Shown: positions 55,061 through 64,000, counted from the first letter of the stretch. The stretch is 64,000 bases of DNA from Priestia aryabhattai B8W22 (GCF_000956595.1 NZ_JYOO01000001.1:1-64000); one strand, 5' to 3'. Translations and numbers: made by a program. Notes: generated from the letters alone by a model not told the origin.

Positions 55061-55118
55061 ATAAATAAAGATGAACATGTTTAGAAAGAAATTAAAAGCG
55101 ATTAAGGAGAGATGAATC

Positions 55119-56654
55119 ATGTCTTTGCAAATCAATCAAACGGAAAAACCCCTTTATATCAAAGTAAATGAAAACGATAATGTTGCTACTATTGTAAACT
55201 CAAAAGGATTGCCGAAAGGAACTGTGTTTCCATCTGGGTTAGAGTTAAAAGAATATATCCCTCAAGGGCATAAAGTTTCATTAAGAAACTTTGAGAAAGA
55301 TGACAAAATTATTCGTTATGGAGAAATTATTGGAACTGCTTCCTCACCAATTTCTCAGGGAACTTGGGTAAAAGAATCATATGTTACCCTGCCTGATCCT
55401 CCTATTTTAGAAAAGTTGCCTTTGGAAACTAAAGTTTTTGCCCCTTTACCTCCTTTAGAAGGTTACACATTTGAAGGCTATAAAAATATAAATGGAAGTG
55501 TTGGAACAAAAAATATACTTGGGATTTCGACAAGTGTTCAATGTGTAGCAGGAGTACTTGATTATGCGGTTAAAAAAATCAAAACAGAGCTTCTTCCTTC
55601 TTATCCAAATGTAGATGATGTAGTAGCTTTAACTCATAATTATGGCTGCGGAGTTGCCATTAATGCACCGGATGCCGTCATTCCGATTCGTACATTACAA
55701 AATCTTTCTACCCATCCAAATTTCGGGGGTGAAGTTTTAGTAGTTGGCTTAGGGTGTGAAAAGCTTCTTCCTGAACGTTTGATTCCCCAGGAGGATTCAG
55801 GAAATATAACACGTTTGCAGGACCAGGCCGGCTTTAAGCAAATGGTTGCTACAATCATAGAGATGGCAGAGGAAAAATTAATTAAGCTAAATAATAGGAC
55901 GCGCGTAACCTGCCCCCTATCTGATTTAACGGTAGGTTTACAATGTGGAGGAAGCGATGCCTTTTCCGGTGTTACCGCCAATCCAGCAGTTGGATATGCG
56001 GCAGATTTACTAGTAAGAGCAGGCGCTACTGTTTTATTTTCTGAAGTTACTGAAGTTCGAGATGCTATTCATTTGTTAACGCCACGAACAATTAATGAAG
56101 AAGTCGGTCAATCTCTAATTAATGAAATGAGCTGGTATGATCAATATTTAAAAAGAGGCGAAGCTGATAGAAGTGCAAATCCTTCACCTGGAAATAAAAA
56201 AGGCGGACTTGTAAACGTAGTAGAAAAAGCACTTGGCTCTATAGCTAAAGCAGGAACAACTCCAATCGTCGAAGTTTTATCGCCTGGAGAAAAGCCGACT
56301 AAAAAAGGCTTAATCTATGCAGCAACTCCGGCGAGTGATTTTGTATGCGGAACATTACAGTTAGCTTCTGGGATGAACATGCATATTTTCACAACAGGGA
56401 GAGGAACTCCATATGGCCTGGCAATGGCACCTGTTCTTAAAGTATCTACTAGAAGTTCATTAACTGAGCAATGGGATGATTTAATAGATTTAGATGCAGG
56501 AAGAATAGCACAAGGAGAGGCAACCATTGAGGAGGTGGGTTGGGAACTTTTTCACTTAATTATAGAAATAGCAAGCGGCCATAAGAAAACGTGGAGTGAT
56601 TATTGGGGGCTGCATAATGATTTATGTCTTTTTAACCCTGCTCCTTTAACTTAA
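55119..56654 (+). CDS. garD: galactarate dehydratase
   Basis: A 511-residue UxaA/GarD-family dehydratase that converts galactarate to 5-keto-4-deoxy-glucarate, feeding the same pathway as gudD. An N-terminal SAF-like domain (to about residue 95, [19 protein letters not shown]...GEIIG) precedes the catalytic part: [70 protein letters not shown]. Conserved Cys/His residues in these stretches bind iron. B. subtilis YcbH is the counterpart. Start ATG follows AAGGAG. Transcription from a sigma-54 promoter sets it apart from the rest of the pathway. Confidence 0.93.
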   Translation: MSLQINQTEKPLYIKVNENDNVATIVNSKGLPKGTVFPSGLELKEYIPQGHKVSLRNFEKDDKIIRYGEIIGTASSPISQGTWVKESYVTLPDPPILEKLPLETKVFAPLPPLEGYTFEGYKNINGSVGTKNILGISTSVQCVAGVLDYAVKKIKTELLPSYPNVDDVVALTHNYGCGVAINAPDAVIPIRTLQNLSTHPNFGGEVLVVGLGCEKLLPERLIPQEDSGNITRLQDQAGFKQMVATIIEMAEEKLIKLNNRTRVTCPLSDLTVGLQCGGSDAFSGVTANPAVGYAADLLVRAGATVLFSEVTEVRDAIHLLTPRTINEEVGQSLINEMSWYDQYLKRGEADRSANPSPGNKKGGLVNVVEKALGSIAKAGTTPIVEVLSPGEKPTKKGLIYAATPASDFVCGTLQLASGMNMHIFTTGRGTPYGLAMAPVLKVSTRSSLTEQWDDLIDLDAGRIAQGEATIEEVGWELFHLIIEIASGHKKTWSDYWGLHNDLCLFNPAPLT

Positions 56655-56658
56655 CAAC

Positions 56659-56697
56659 ATAACGAGAACCTGTTTCTAAACTGGTTCTCGTTGTTTT
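56659..56697 (+). terminator. terminator of garD
   Basis: Arms AACGAGAACC / GGTTCTCGTT with a 12-base loop, then GTTTT. Confidence 0.8.
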
Positions 56698-56713
56698 ATG
56701 ACGCGTTGAGTAA

Positions 56714-57748
56714 CTAGTTGGAGTTTAAATGATTTCTATCTACGGCTGCCGGTGGTGTTTCCATCCAGCCGTTTTCCATCATAATATCCGCTGCATCTTT
56801 TACAAACCTCGAGATATTTGTCATTGATTTTCCATATAACAGCGCCAAATCATGTCTTCCATTGACGGCTACCGAATTTCCAAAAGCCCTCATTTTCATT
56901 GAGAACATATCCATTTTGTGAAACAGCATTAATTTATCGGAAAACGGTGAAAAAGTCGAAGTAGTAATTAAATGATCAAGAAAAGATGGCGCTGGTAAAT
57001 TATCTAGATGAAGCTTTTCAACATAGCGTTCTACCGCTTTATTTGTCAGATCTTCGCCTTTTACAAATAATGCACGAATTTTTTCACTTTTAACAACTTG
57101 ACTAAATGCCAAAATTAAGGCTTTGCTTGTCACATTATTCTCGATGTTATCATACAGATGAGCAATTTCTAATGCGTGCAAAGGTCGAACATCTCCTATA
57201 AACCCGCTTAAATAATGAGTAGTAGCGATGTTCACTTTTTCTGGTGCGGGAATAATTGGCGGCTTAATAATAAATCCTTTATCCATTAAGATTGCCTTTA
57301 TTTGCTCCATCAATTCCATTGTTGCTTTCATACAATACGTTAAAAGTGTCTTTACATCTTCTCTATACATTAGCGGCAGTGCAATACTGTAAATGCTTAA
57401 ACCCGCTTTAGCAGCATATTTTAAATAATGCACGTAAAATTCATCTTCAAACAGCTTTGGAGCACCTAGGTTCACGTCTTCTTGCGTAAATCCATACGGA
57501 ATTGGCACATTCTCTTTTGTGAAAATGTCTTTTACGTTACTTTGAAATTCTTCCGTTAAACCTTTTGCATGTTGTAACAGCTTTTTTATATCCGGATCTT
57601 CAACGTGTTCAAGAAAATAACTTAAAATATATGAAGACATACTGTTGCCCATATAGGTTGCCCAAAGTTTACCCATTTCGGGGGCTGTTAATTTCTCTTT
57701 CACGCTTGTTTTTTTTGAACCTATTTTAGTTGGTTTGATTGTTTCCAT
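56714..57748 (-). CDS. DUF3231-family protein
   Basis: A 344-residue protein with two copies of the roughly 165-residue DUF3231 domain: about 25-175 (KLWATYMGNSMSSYILSYFLEHVEDPDIKKLLQHAKGL...KENVPIPYGFTQEDVNL) and 185-335 (ATTHYLSGFIGDVRPLHALEIAHLYDNIE...). The fold is predicted to be helical and ferritin-like. These proteins occur in spore-forming Bacillaceae, and the function is unknown. It lies downstream of the germination operon on the same strand but has its own ribosome site (TAGGAG) and a 107-base gap. Confidence 0.8.
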   Translation of the reverse strand: METIKPTKIGSKKTSVKEKLTAPEMGKLWATYMGNSMSSYILSYFLEHVEDPDIKKLLQHAKGLTEEFQSNVKDIFTKENVPIPYGFTQEDVNLGAPKLFEDEFYVHYLKYAAKAGLSIYSIALPLMYREDVKTLLTYCMKATMELMEQIKAILMDKGFIIKPPIIPAPEKVNIATTHYLSGFIGDVRPLHALEIAHLYDNIENNVTSKALILAFSQVVKSEKIRALFVKGEDLTNKAVERYVEKLHLDNLPAPSFLDHLITTSTFSPFSDKLMLFHKMDMFSMKMRAFGNSVAVNGRHDLALLYGKSMTNISRFVKDAADIMMENGWMETPPAAVDRNHLNSN

Positions 57749-57855
57749 TTATAATCTCCTAATTCGATTTGTTTTTAGGTCGGTCTTTTCTATTTTATCT
57801 ATTCTTACACTTTTGATTTAACATTATTAGGTGAGAAATGCAGGTTTTCAGTATT

Positions 57856-59016
57856 TTAATCTATAGTCGGACCTATTCGCTGTTTGTTTCCGTGCTTAAC
57901 CTGTACGTTGACCTTCACGTGTATTGAGTCTTTTGTTAGAGGAATGGCCCCGTTGCTTTGAACAGCTTTCCATTTACGCAGTTCTTTTTTGTAAAGAACA
58001 TGAGAAAGCCTGTAAACATCGCTGTTTATACTTAAGCCTTGCGCGTATGTTTCAATAATTTGTTTCTTAATTTTCTGTTCAGCTTCTTTTTTTATAGTTG
58101 ATAGTTTTTCGTGCTGCGGCATAACTAAAATCGTTGCTTTTGCCCGAACTTTTATATTAAAGGTTAGATTACTACCTTTTAGAACAGGTTCGATCTTTAC
58201 TTTTTTCTTGTCTACCACAAGATCAATATCGGAATGATCAGGTAGCCTTACCCGTAAACCAGCTCGTACAAATTCATCAGTTATCCATCTAAGCCCTTTG
58301 ATTTTATTCTCAGAAAAAACTCCTTTTAATTCAGATGATGTAATAACCACTGCTCCGTTTACTTGAATAGCTGTTTCTCTTTTTTGATCCGTTGTTAAAT
58401 GTTCTTTAGTCTCAACTAAAGGAATGTTTACTTCGTGACTTGGTTCGTTAAGATGGATAATAAGCTCTCTTAAATCAATTGGTGGAATAAATGAGTTTTG
58501 CTTAAAAATCACTTTAGGATCGCTCAAGCGAGAAAGAGCGTTAGATACTTCGAACATAGGGGTAGCTAACAACGTTTTTTTCAAAGGGCTTTTTGTAGCA
58601 TACATCCAGATGTTGTATCTCGTTTCCCGATAACGATCTAAAAAATCCACCGCAGATTTAACAGCGCCATGCTTTAATGCATCGTCCGTTAAAACAAGGA
58701 AAGCTAAGTGCCCAAAAAAGATTCTGCGCTGGGAAATTTGATAATACCTAAAAATAGCTTCATCAATGGTTTTTCCTGTTGCATAGCCAACTTCTACTTT
58801 GACTTGACCAGCGCCAGCACCGCTTGCCTCGGATTTTGCCAATAAACTTAAATTGATTGTCTGCAGGTAGAGAACGTAACGATTATCTTTAAAATCTACC
58901 CCCATTCCCTGTGCGTATACCATTTGTTCCGGTTCATTCGTATCCCAGCACCCCGAAAGAAACAATAAAAAAGAGCTCATAAAAAGTATAAGTAAGTTCC
59001 TTATGGTTCTTTTCAC
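57856..59016 (-). CDS. spore germination lipoprotein, Ger(x)C family
   Basis: A 386-residue lipoprotein, the C subunit of a GerA-type nutrient germinant receptor. The N-terminus has a signal with lipobox LSGC (cysteine near residue 23, followed by WD, typical of GerC). Family patterns: EQMVYAQGMGVDFKDNRYVLYLQTINL, ATGKTIDEAIFRYYQISQRRIFFGHLAFLVLTDDAL, and the C-terminal YAQGLSINSDVYRLSHVLYKKELRKWKAV. The GTG start at 59016 overlaps the last base of the restored gerA reading frame (taGTG), with GAAGGAGG upstream. It is the last gene of the operon; its receptor partners are the GerA- and GerB-like proteins upstream. Confidence 0.9.
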   Translation of the reverse strand: MKRTIRNLLILFMSSFLLFLSGCWDTNEPEQMVYAQGMGVDFKDNRYVLYLQTINLSLLAKSEASGAGAGQVKVEVGYATGKTIDEAIFRYYQISQRRIFFGHLAFLVLTDDALKHGAVKSAVDFLDRYRETRYNIWMYATKSPLKKTLLATPMFEVSNALSRLSDPKVIFKQNSFIPPIDLRELIIHLNEPSHEVNIPLVETKEHLTTDQKRETAIQVNGAVVITSSELKGVFSENKIKGLRWITDEFVRAGLRVRLPDHSDIDLVVDKKKVKIEPVLKGSNLTFNIKVRAKATILVMPQHEKLSTIKKEAEQKIKKQIIETYAQGLSINSDVYRLSHVLYKKELRKWKAVQSNGAIPLTKDSIHVKVNVQVKHGNKQRIGPTID

Positions 59017-60538
59017 TAACTTCCTCCTTCTTCGCGGGTGGAATCGCTTGGGTTAAGCATACTAGCTCTTGTAGCTTTTTTACTTTCGGGCAGGCGGAAG
59101 AGAGATTTTAAAATGTTTTTCGCGTCTAGTCGGGTTGCTAATTCGAAATATGGCACACCAAATGTACGAATGTTTGTAATATAGATCATGACTAAAAAGA
59201 TGGAAATAAAAAACCCAAAAAACCTAAAATGCTGACACAGATAATACTAAAAAAGCGGATCAGTGAAATGGTTCCTATAAGGGACTGATTTGCTAGTGTA
59301 AACGTAGCAATCGTAGAGCCTGCAATAACAACAAGCATGGCAGGACTTGTTAAACCGGCTCTAATGGCTGCATCACCGATAATAAGCCCTCCGATTACAC
59401 TGAGTGTCTGCCCGACAGAAGTCGGGAGTCTAAATCCTGCCTCTCGAAACAATTCAAATAAAAGAAGCATTAATATGGCCTCAAGAGAGGTAGGAAACGG
59501 GACACCTCTTCTTGCTTCAACAACCGTAGCTAATAGGCTGAGCGGAAGCTGATTTTGATGAAAAGCCGTCATTGCAACCCAAAAACCGGGCAAAAAAGCA
59601 GCGATAGAAAGCCCGAAGATTCGAAGAACACGCTCAAAAGAGCTGTATAAATATGTATTTTCTTTATCCTCAGATCCTTTTAATAAGTAAAAAAGGTTAA
59701 TGGGTGTAACATACGCATATGAAGTTCCATCAATTAATATAATGAACCGGCCATTTAACAGAGATTGAACCGCAAAATCAGGTCTCCCTGTATAAGCGTG
59801 GCGAGGAAAAAAACTATACGGATTTTTATTAATGAGCTCTTCTAGCTGTGTTCCGCTGAAAATACCGTCTATATCAATATTCGCTAACTTCTCCATAATT
59901 TCGTCAAGTATCTTCTTGTCCGCTACGTCTTCCATGTATAAAATGCTTACTTTTGTTTTTGTTCGTTTTCCAATTTCTAAAGATTTTGTTAACAAGGAAA
60001 CCGATTTAAGACGCTTGCGAATTAAAGCAATATTCACAGGTAAGTCTTCAATAAAATTATCTCTAGGTCCCAATATGGTTACTTCATTTTTCGTTTCTTC
60101 TGGACTTCTTTGAGGACGGTCAGAAATATCGATAGACACAACAGCGTGTGGTAATCCAAAATCAATGAATAATTTCCCGGAAAAAATTTCTGAAACTGCC
60201 TGTTCTTCATTTTGAACGATAGAAACTGAGGGAAGGTTTAATAATTTTATGATCTTGTCTCCTTCTACTTCCCCCTCTAGCTTAGCGCAGCATTCCTCTA
60301 ATCTTTTAGGGATCATTCCATATAGCATTTCCGTACTCACTAAACCGGTACAATAAATCATAAGCACTCGTTTGTTATAAAAATAAACGGTCTCGAAGTT
60401 AATATCGCCGCATTTTCCAAATAAATCTCTTAACGTACGCTCATTGATGATCTGAGAACGAGAAGAACTTTCTTTTAAAAGACTTTCGCTCTCTTGTTTT
60501 TTAGAGCTGTAGTCTTTTTGCTTCTTAAAAAATTCCAC
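59016..60538 (-). pseudogene. spore germination protein, GerA family A subunit, single-base frameshift near the C-terminus
   Basis: About 507 residues when restored. A hydrophilic N-terminal domain (to about 285, with VSIDISDRPQRSPEETKNEVTILGPRDNFIEDLPVNIALIRKRL) is followed by membrane helices (PGFWVAMTAFHQNQLPLSLLATVVEARRGVPFPTSLEAILMLLLFELFREAGFRLP), standard for GerAA/YndD types. The frame stops early as ...FLFPSF at 59192, but the next frame continues VMIYITNIRTFGVPYFELATRL and ends at 59016 with a normal family tail overlapping gerC. One missing base in the A-runs at 59194-59213 (plus strand) explains this. The GTG start follows AAGGAGGG and overlaps the gerB-like gene by 14 bases. Confidence 0.85.
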
Positions 60539-61622
60539 TTTTATCCCTCCTTGTTTTATGAGAAATTAGAAAGACTATGACTACTAAGAAAAGAGAAAAA
60601 GCAACAAACAGCCAGAAAGTAGCCGGTATGATTGTAAAAAATAAAAGATTTGAAAAAGTAAAGTCTGTTATAGGAGCCAGCGTGCATACAGTGATAACCA
60701 CTAAAATGAGTAAAAGAAACCTTTTGTGGCCTTTTTGAAATGGAACTAATTCTTTCATAATAAAAAGAAAGGTCGAAATGCGGATGAAGGTACCCGACAG
60801 CCACTGATAAATAGATAAAAAGTCAATATGCTCTATAAACTTTCCAAGTGATGCAATTCCCCATTCTTCATAGGGAGGGAAACGTTGCTTAGAGGCTTCT
60901 ACAGGACCAAATTCAGTAATTGCCCCAATAAGAGGCCCAATTGTAAGGCCCGTTAAGAGAATTCCTGCCACCGCTAAATGCTTATAGCGTATAGGCTGCG
61001 GTACTTTGTGCTGCAAAAAAAGCAGCAGCAGCAGCTCTACCATCCCTGATCCTTGAAATACAATACTTTTAATAACCGGAAAATAGCCATTTTCTAAAAC
61101 AGGCTGCAATAAAGAATAATCTTTAAATTGAAAGTTTGTAAAAGAAACAAAAAAACCTAATAGTACAATAAAAAATAAAAGAAACACGTTTACAATACTA
61201 ATCGTTCTCATGCTCGTAGCGGCAAGTAAGCAACAGGTAAAACCAAATAATAAAACGAGTATAATTAAAGGTGTTCGCTGAAGAAAAATAATATTGATCC
61301 ACGTAATCGTCTCTCGTAAGGTGGCAATTTCCATAATGGTCAAATAAGCGATTATAAGAAAAATAACAACGTTGGTAAATGACTTATTCATATGTTTTTT
61401 CATCCATTGAAAAAGATGTTCGCCGTTTGTTTTTTTATTTACATATACAAGTAAAGGAACCCATATGAGTGTTAAAAGACAAGTAAGAAGAACAGTGACC
61501 CAAGCATCGCGCCCTGCCGTTTTAATTAATGGAGATATAAGCATCACATGAGTTTTTAAGCCAATAAACGTCATCGAAAGAAGGATCAGCTGAAAAACAG
61601 AAATTGAGTCTGACTTATTCAT
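60525..61622 (-). CDS. spore germination protein, GerB family B subunit (APC-type transporter)
   Basis: A 365-residue membrane protein with about ten helices, of the endospore GerB family within the APC transporter superfamily; the B subunit carries the germinant-binding site in characterised receptors. It begins ISVFQLILLSMTFIGLKTHVMLISPLIKTAGRDAWVTVLLTCLL, and has ETITWINIIFLQRTPLIILV and FGPVEASKQRFPPYEEWGIASLG midway. Start: ATG at 61622 is eight bases after AAGGAG; a GTG three codons earlier overlaps the ribosome site. It is the first gene of the operon, giving the order B-A-C. Confidence 0.88.
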   Translation of the reverse strand: MNKSDSISVFQLILLSMTFIGLKTHVMLISPLIKTAGRDAWVTVLLTCLLTLIWVPLLVYVNKKTNGEHLFQWMKKHMNKSFTNVVIFLIIAYLTIMEIATLRETITWINIIFLQRTPLIILVLLFGFTCCLLAATSMRTISIVNVFLLFFIVLLGFFVSFTNFQFKDYSLLQPVLENGYFPVIKSIVFQGSGMVELLLLLFLQHKVPQPIRYKHLAVAGILLTGLTIGPLIGAITEFGPVEASKQRFPPYEEWGIASLGKFIEHIDFLSIYQWLSGTFIRISTFLFIMKELVPFQKGHKRFLLLILVVITVCTLAPITDFTFSNLLFFTIIPATFWLFVAFSLFLVVIVFLISHKTRRDKSGIF

Positions 61623-61712
61623 GGTAACCACTCCTTCTCTCTGATAAATTTACTACTGGTAGCTTATCCTAAATTTCTCATAATATAATGGAGAATCATT
61701 ATTCACAAAATA

Positions 61713-61762
61713 AAAAAGAGCTGTTTTATACGTGAAGTTTCTCACGGATAAAACAGCTCGGT
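61713..61762 (-). terminator. terminator of the Hpr-like regulator gene
   Basis: Long hairpin: GAGCTGTTTTAT / ATAAAACAGCTC plus an inner CGTGA / TCACG stem, with TTTTTT on the minus strand. It separates the regulator from the germination operon. Confidence 0.85.
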
Positions 61763-61816
61763 CTGTTATTCACTTATTTTCACGAAGCCCTATTCTCTGC
61801 CCATTATTCAGCGCGT

Positions 61817-62389
61817 TCAATTACTAGTTAGCTGGACTTCTTTCTTATCTTCATTTTCTTCTATTCCCGCTTCTTCTATATTCACAAAAGGTTGATCAGC
61901 AACGGTCACTAGGTCGCCGCCGCAAACGTGACGAACAACGGTTACGAGCTCTGGAAAATCGGGAAATTTTCCGTATAAAGTTTTTAAAGGAAGTGCGCCT
62001 TTGCACACCTTACTGTTATGTGGTTCATATCCTTTGAGCGTGTCAAGCAATAATTGTTCTCCCTTTTCAGTCAGTTTGATGTAGGTATTTCTTTTATCAT
62101 TTTCCCTTTTGGATAAATGAAGGCATCCTTGATTTTCTAATTTTTTCGAAAAATTAAATGCTGTAGAGATATGCATAGCGCCTAAGTTAGCTAACTCTGA
62201 CATAGAGATTTCTCCCGTGCTGCTAGCCAAACATAAAATATGATGCTCATTTACATTCAGACCATAAGGTTTCACCCATTGCTCCCAATCATCTTCTGCA
62301 GCTCGCCAGATGGCTTTACTTACCTGCATTAATTTAAATCCAAACAATGATGCATCTTTTATTGTGTATTCATTTTCTTGTTTCGACAT
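61817..62389 (-). CDS. MarR-family transition-state regulator, Hpr/ScoC-like
   Basis: A 190-residue winged-helix protein clearly related to B. subtilis ScoC (Hpr): LMQVSKAIWRAAEDDWEQWVKPYGLNVNEHHILCLA, then MSELANLGAMHISTAFNFSKKLENQGCLHLSKRENDKRNTY (recognition helix and wing), and PLKTLYGKFPDFPELVTVVRHVCGGD near the C-terminus. ScoC represses exoprotease, peptide-transport and sporulation genes. As a paralogue near secreted and germination genes it may tune similar targets. Start ATG follows AAGGA at eight bases. It has its own terminator. Confidence 0.85.
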   Translation of the reverse strand: MSKQENEYTIKDASLFGFKLMQVSKAIWRAAEDDWEQWVKPYGLNVNEHHILCLASSTGEISMSELANLGAMHISTAFNFSKKLENQGCLHLSKRENDKRNTYIKLTEKGEQLLLDTLKGYEPHNSKVCKGALPLKTLYGKFPDFPELVTVVRHVCGGDLVTVADQPFVNIEEAGIEENEDKKEVQLTSN

Positions 62390-62620
62390 ACTATCATTCC
62401 TTATTTGTAGGCTATTGTAAGTTAGTTTATTTTTAAAGCGTGTAAAAACATTTTTATTTCATCTAATTTATCAGTATACCTACAAAATCAGACGAAAAAA
62501 TACACGTGCAGTTTAATTTCTCAGCTTTATTCCACAATATCTCTGCAATTTTGAAGAAACGTCTACCAACTAAAAAGAGTTGCTTACCTTATTTTTATTT
62601 AAAAAGTAATACATGTCTTT

Positions 62621-63835
62621 TTAATTACTAATAGGTGATGCAGATTCTAAGTGAGCAAATGCTTGTTCTAAGTCTGCAATTAAATCTTCCGTATCTTCAA
62701 TTCCTACAGATATGCGAACCAGTCCTTCGGATATTCCAAGAGCTTTACGTTCTTCAAGCGTACATTCTACGTGACTAGTCGTTCTTGCCGGACCGTAAAT
62801 CGTTTCAACTGCTCCTAAATTACCGGCTTTATTTGCATACGTTAACTTTGGCAGCAAAATTTTAATAGCTTCCATTTCTCCTTTTAACACAAAGCTTAAT
62901 ATTCCACCAAAGCCTTTCATTTGTTTTTTGGCAATATGATGATGAGGGTGTGTTTCCAATCCAGGATAATAGACGGCTTCAACAGCTTCTTTCTTTTGAA
63001 GAAATTTAGCAATTTCCAAAGCGCTTCGTTCTTGTTGACGTATACGTAATTTTAACGTCTTCATTCCTCTTAAAATAAGATACGCTGACATGGGGTCCAT
63101 GGTCGCGCCATTGATTTCACGGTAGTGATACACATGCTGCATTAATTCTTTAGAGCCGCATACTACTCCTCCTAAGGCATCCGCATGTCCGCTTAAAAAT
63201 TTTGTGGCACTGTGAATGACAAGATCTACTCCTAATTGAAGAGGGTTTTGGTTAATTGGTGTCGCAAACGTATTATCAATAATGACCACTGCCCCTACCG
63301 ATTTTCCTGCTTTCGCTATTCTTTCAATATCAATAATTTTCATCGTAGGATTTGTAGGAGATTCTAAATACAGCACTTTACATCCTTTATTTACTTCCGC
63401 TTCAATTTCTTCATGATTTCCCGTATTACATAAGGTTACATCCACTCCAATGTTAGGAAGAAACTCAGTGAAGATTTTGTTTGTTCCCCCATATGTATCT
63501 TTTACCGATACGACTCGGTCTCCGGGTTTTAAAAACGTGTATAATGTGCTGCTAATAGCCGCCATTCCGGAGGAGAATGCGACCGCTTCTTCTGCTTCTT
63601 CGAGTATCCTTACTTTTTCTTCAAAAGCTTTAACCGTAGGATTGCTCATGCGATTATACGTATAGCCTGGTTTGTTTCCTAACGCAACTTCTTGCCATTC
63701 GTCTACATCATCATAATTATAAGCTACGCTGAAGACGACGGGAACTTGAGTGGCATTATAAGCAAGCGATTCTTTTTCTCCTGCCCATACCGCTTTTGTT
63801 CCGTCTTGTACATTTCTAAACTGTTTGTCTGTCAT
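62621..63835 (-). CDS. PLP-dependent trans-sulfuration enzyme (cystathionine gamma-synthase family)
   Basis: A 404-residue Cys/Met-metabolism PLP enzyme. The PLP lysine is in DLVIHSATKFLSGHADALGG; other motifs are YTYNRMSNPTVKAFEEKV, FSSGMAAISSTLY, YLESPTNPTMKIIDI and DNTFATP. The C-terminal domain has NLGAVETIYGPARTTSHVE with the substrate carboxylate arginine expected in EGLVRISVGIEDTEDLIADL. Family members include cystathionine gamma-synthase, cystathionine lyases and methionine gamma-lyase; sequence alone does not separate these here. No met/cys genes adjoin it. Start ATG follows GAGGTG at eight bases. Two palindromes lie upstream; no S-box leader is seen. Confidence 0.85.
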   Translation of the reverse strand: MTDKQFRNVQDGTKAVWAGEKESLAYNATQVPVVFSVAYNYDDVDEWQEVALGNKPGYTYNRMSNPTVKAFEEKVRILEEAEEAVAFSSGMAAISSTLYTFLKPGDRVVSVKDTYGGTNKIFTEFLPNIGVDVTLCNTGNHEEIEAEVNKGCKVLYLESPTNPTMKIIDIERIAKAGKSVGAVVIIDNTFATPINQNPLQLGVDLVIHSATKFLSGHADALGGVVCGSKELMQHVYHYREINGATMDPMSAYLILRGMKTLKLRIRQQERSALEIAKFLQKKEAVEAVYYPGLETHPHHHIAKKQMKGFGGILSFVLKGEMEAIKILLPKLTYANKAGNLGAVETIYGPARTTSHVECTLEERKALGISEGLVRISVGIEDTEDLIADLEQAFAHLESASPISN

Positions 63836-63880
63836 TCACTCATCACCTCTGGTTTTGTTAATTAGATATTGATTAGATTA

Positions 63881-63898
63881 TATATTGTATACAATATA
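63881..63898. promoter_or_regulatory. palindromic operator candidate upstream of the trans-sulfuration gene
   Basis: Perfect 18-bp palindrome TATATTGTATACAATATA, 46-63 bases upstream of the start codon. The TTGTATACAA centre resembles GntR/YtrA-type operators. Confidence 0.5.
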
Positions 63899-63913
63899 CT
63901 GTATATAGTACAG
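63899..63913. promoter_or_regulatory. second dyad adjoining the operator candidate
   Basis: CTGTATATAGTACAG, with CTGTA / TACAG arms, directly next to the 18-bp palindrome. Confidence 0.35.
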
Positions 63914-63964
63914 AATAATCTGATAATAAAATATACGTACATTCCTCATTAAATTTAAAAAAAT

Positions 63965-64000
63965 TGAGATATAACGAAATCAATTCAATCTAAAGACGAA
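63965..64000 (+). repeat. dispersed structured repeat, copy 5 (cut by window edge)
   Basis: Starts TGAGATATAACGAAATCAAT and continues with the same left-end sequence as copies 3 and 4 (CAATCTAAAGACGAA). Only the first 36 bases are inside the window. Confidence 0.8.

Noticed and set aside
63836-64000. S-box or T-box riboswitch upstream of the trans-sulfuration gene
   Set aside because: No T-box sequence, no S-box core or leader terminator; only AT-rich palindromes and a repeat copy are present.

Overview
The window looks like low-G+C, spore-forming Bacillaceae DNA, most likely from the Priestia (Bacillus) megaterium group. The basis is indirect: AT-rich intergenic DNA, strong AGGAGG ribosome sites with some GTG/TTG starts, a gerA-type germination operon, IDEAL and DUF3231 proteins, a ScoC/Hpr-like regulator, and a sugar-acid locus laid out like Bacillus subtilis ycbC-ycbH. 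It is dominated by accessory metabolism. At 42.5-46.0 kb it carries a plasmid-type replication module: two initiator-like genes around an array of about ten iterons. The simplest reading is a segment of a large plasmid or chromid, or a chromosome with an integrated replicon.

Layout. 0-6.1 kb: MFS exporter, tartrate/D-malate dehydrogenase with a divergent (frameshifted) GntR regulator and a palindromic operator, glucose-6-phosphate dehydrogenase, AEC permease. 6.4-12.3 kb: secreted alpha/beta hydrolase, YetF-type membrane protein, NUDIX hydrolase and hotdog thioesterase (convergent, sharing one palindromic terminator), topoisomerase III. 12.6-14.3 kb: arsR-arsB. 14.6-16.0 kb: a two-gene unit of a TIR/SLOG-like protein and an unrecognised duplicated-domain protein. 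16.2-18.1 kb: yibEF pair. 18.5-22.9 kb: peptidoglycan-binding exoprotein (frameshifted), ferredoxin, 59-aa membrane protein, MFS, YdhK lipoprotein, small exoprotein. 23.0-28.3 kb: copper locus csoR-copZ-copA plus a 24-aa membrane peptide, then a two-component system. 28.7-32.0 kb: a three-domain GH18/CE4/GT2 polysaccharide protein. 32.5-42.1 kb: UspA, IDEAL protein, CoA-transferase, DUF2164, GPH symporter with GH42 beta-galactosidase (frameshifted), TatA, AI-2E family exporter, VOC protein. 42.5-46.0 kb: replicon. 46.5-56.7 kb: glucarate/galactarate catabolism with two control systems, a FadR-type GntR repressor with operators over its targets, and a sigma-54 activator facing garD with paired palindromic upstream sites and a near-consensus -24/-12 promoter. 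56.7-61.6 kb: DUF3231 and a germination operon in the order B-A-C. 61.8-63.8 kb: Hpr/ScoC-like regulator and a cystathionine gamma-synthase-family enzyme.

Two patterns cut across the window. First, a dispersed structured repeat occurs five times in one orientation (about 1.4, 7.9, 33.5, 39.9 and 63.97 kb). Well-preserved copies have imperfect terminal inverted repeats; full copies have a GC-rich nested stem-loop core; all complete 3' ends have a hairpin whose sequence changes between copies while its pairing is kept. Second, four genes (GntR, peptidoglycan-binding protein, GH42, GerA-like) are each broken by the apparent loss of one base in a short A/T homopolymer and read through when one base is restored. 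This looks more like an assembly error signature than four independent gene losses.
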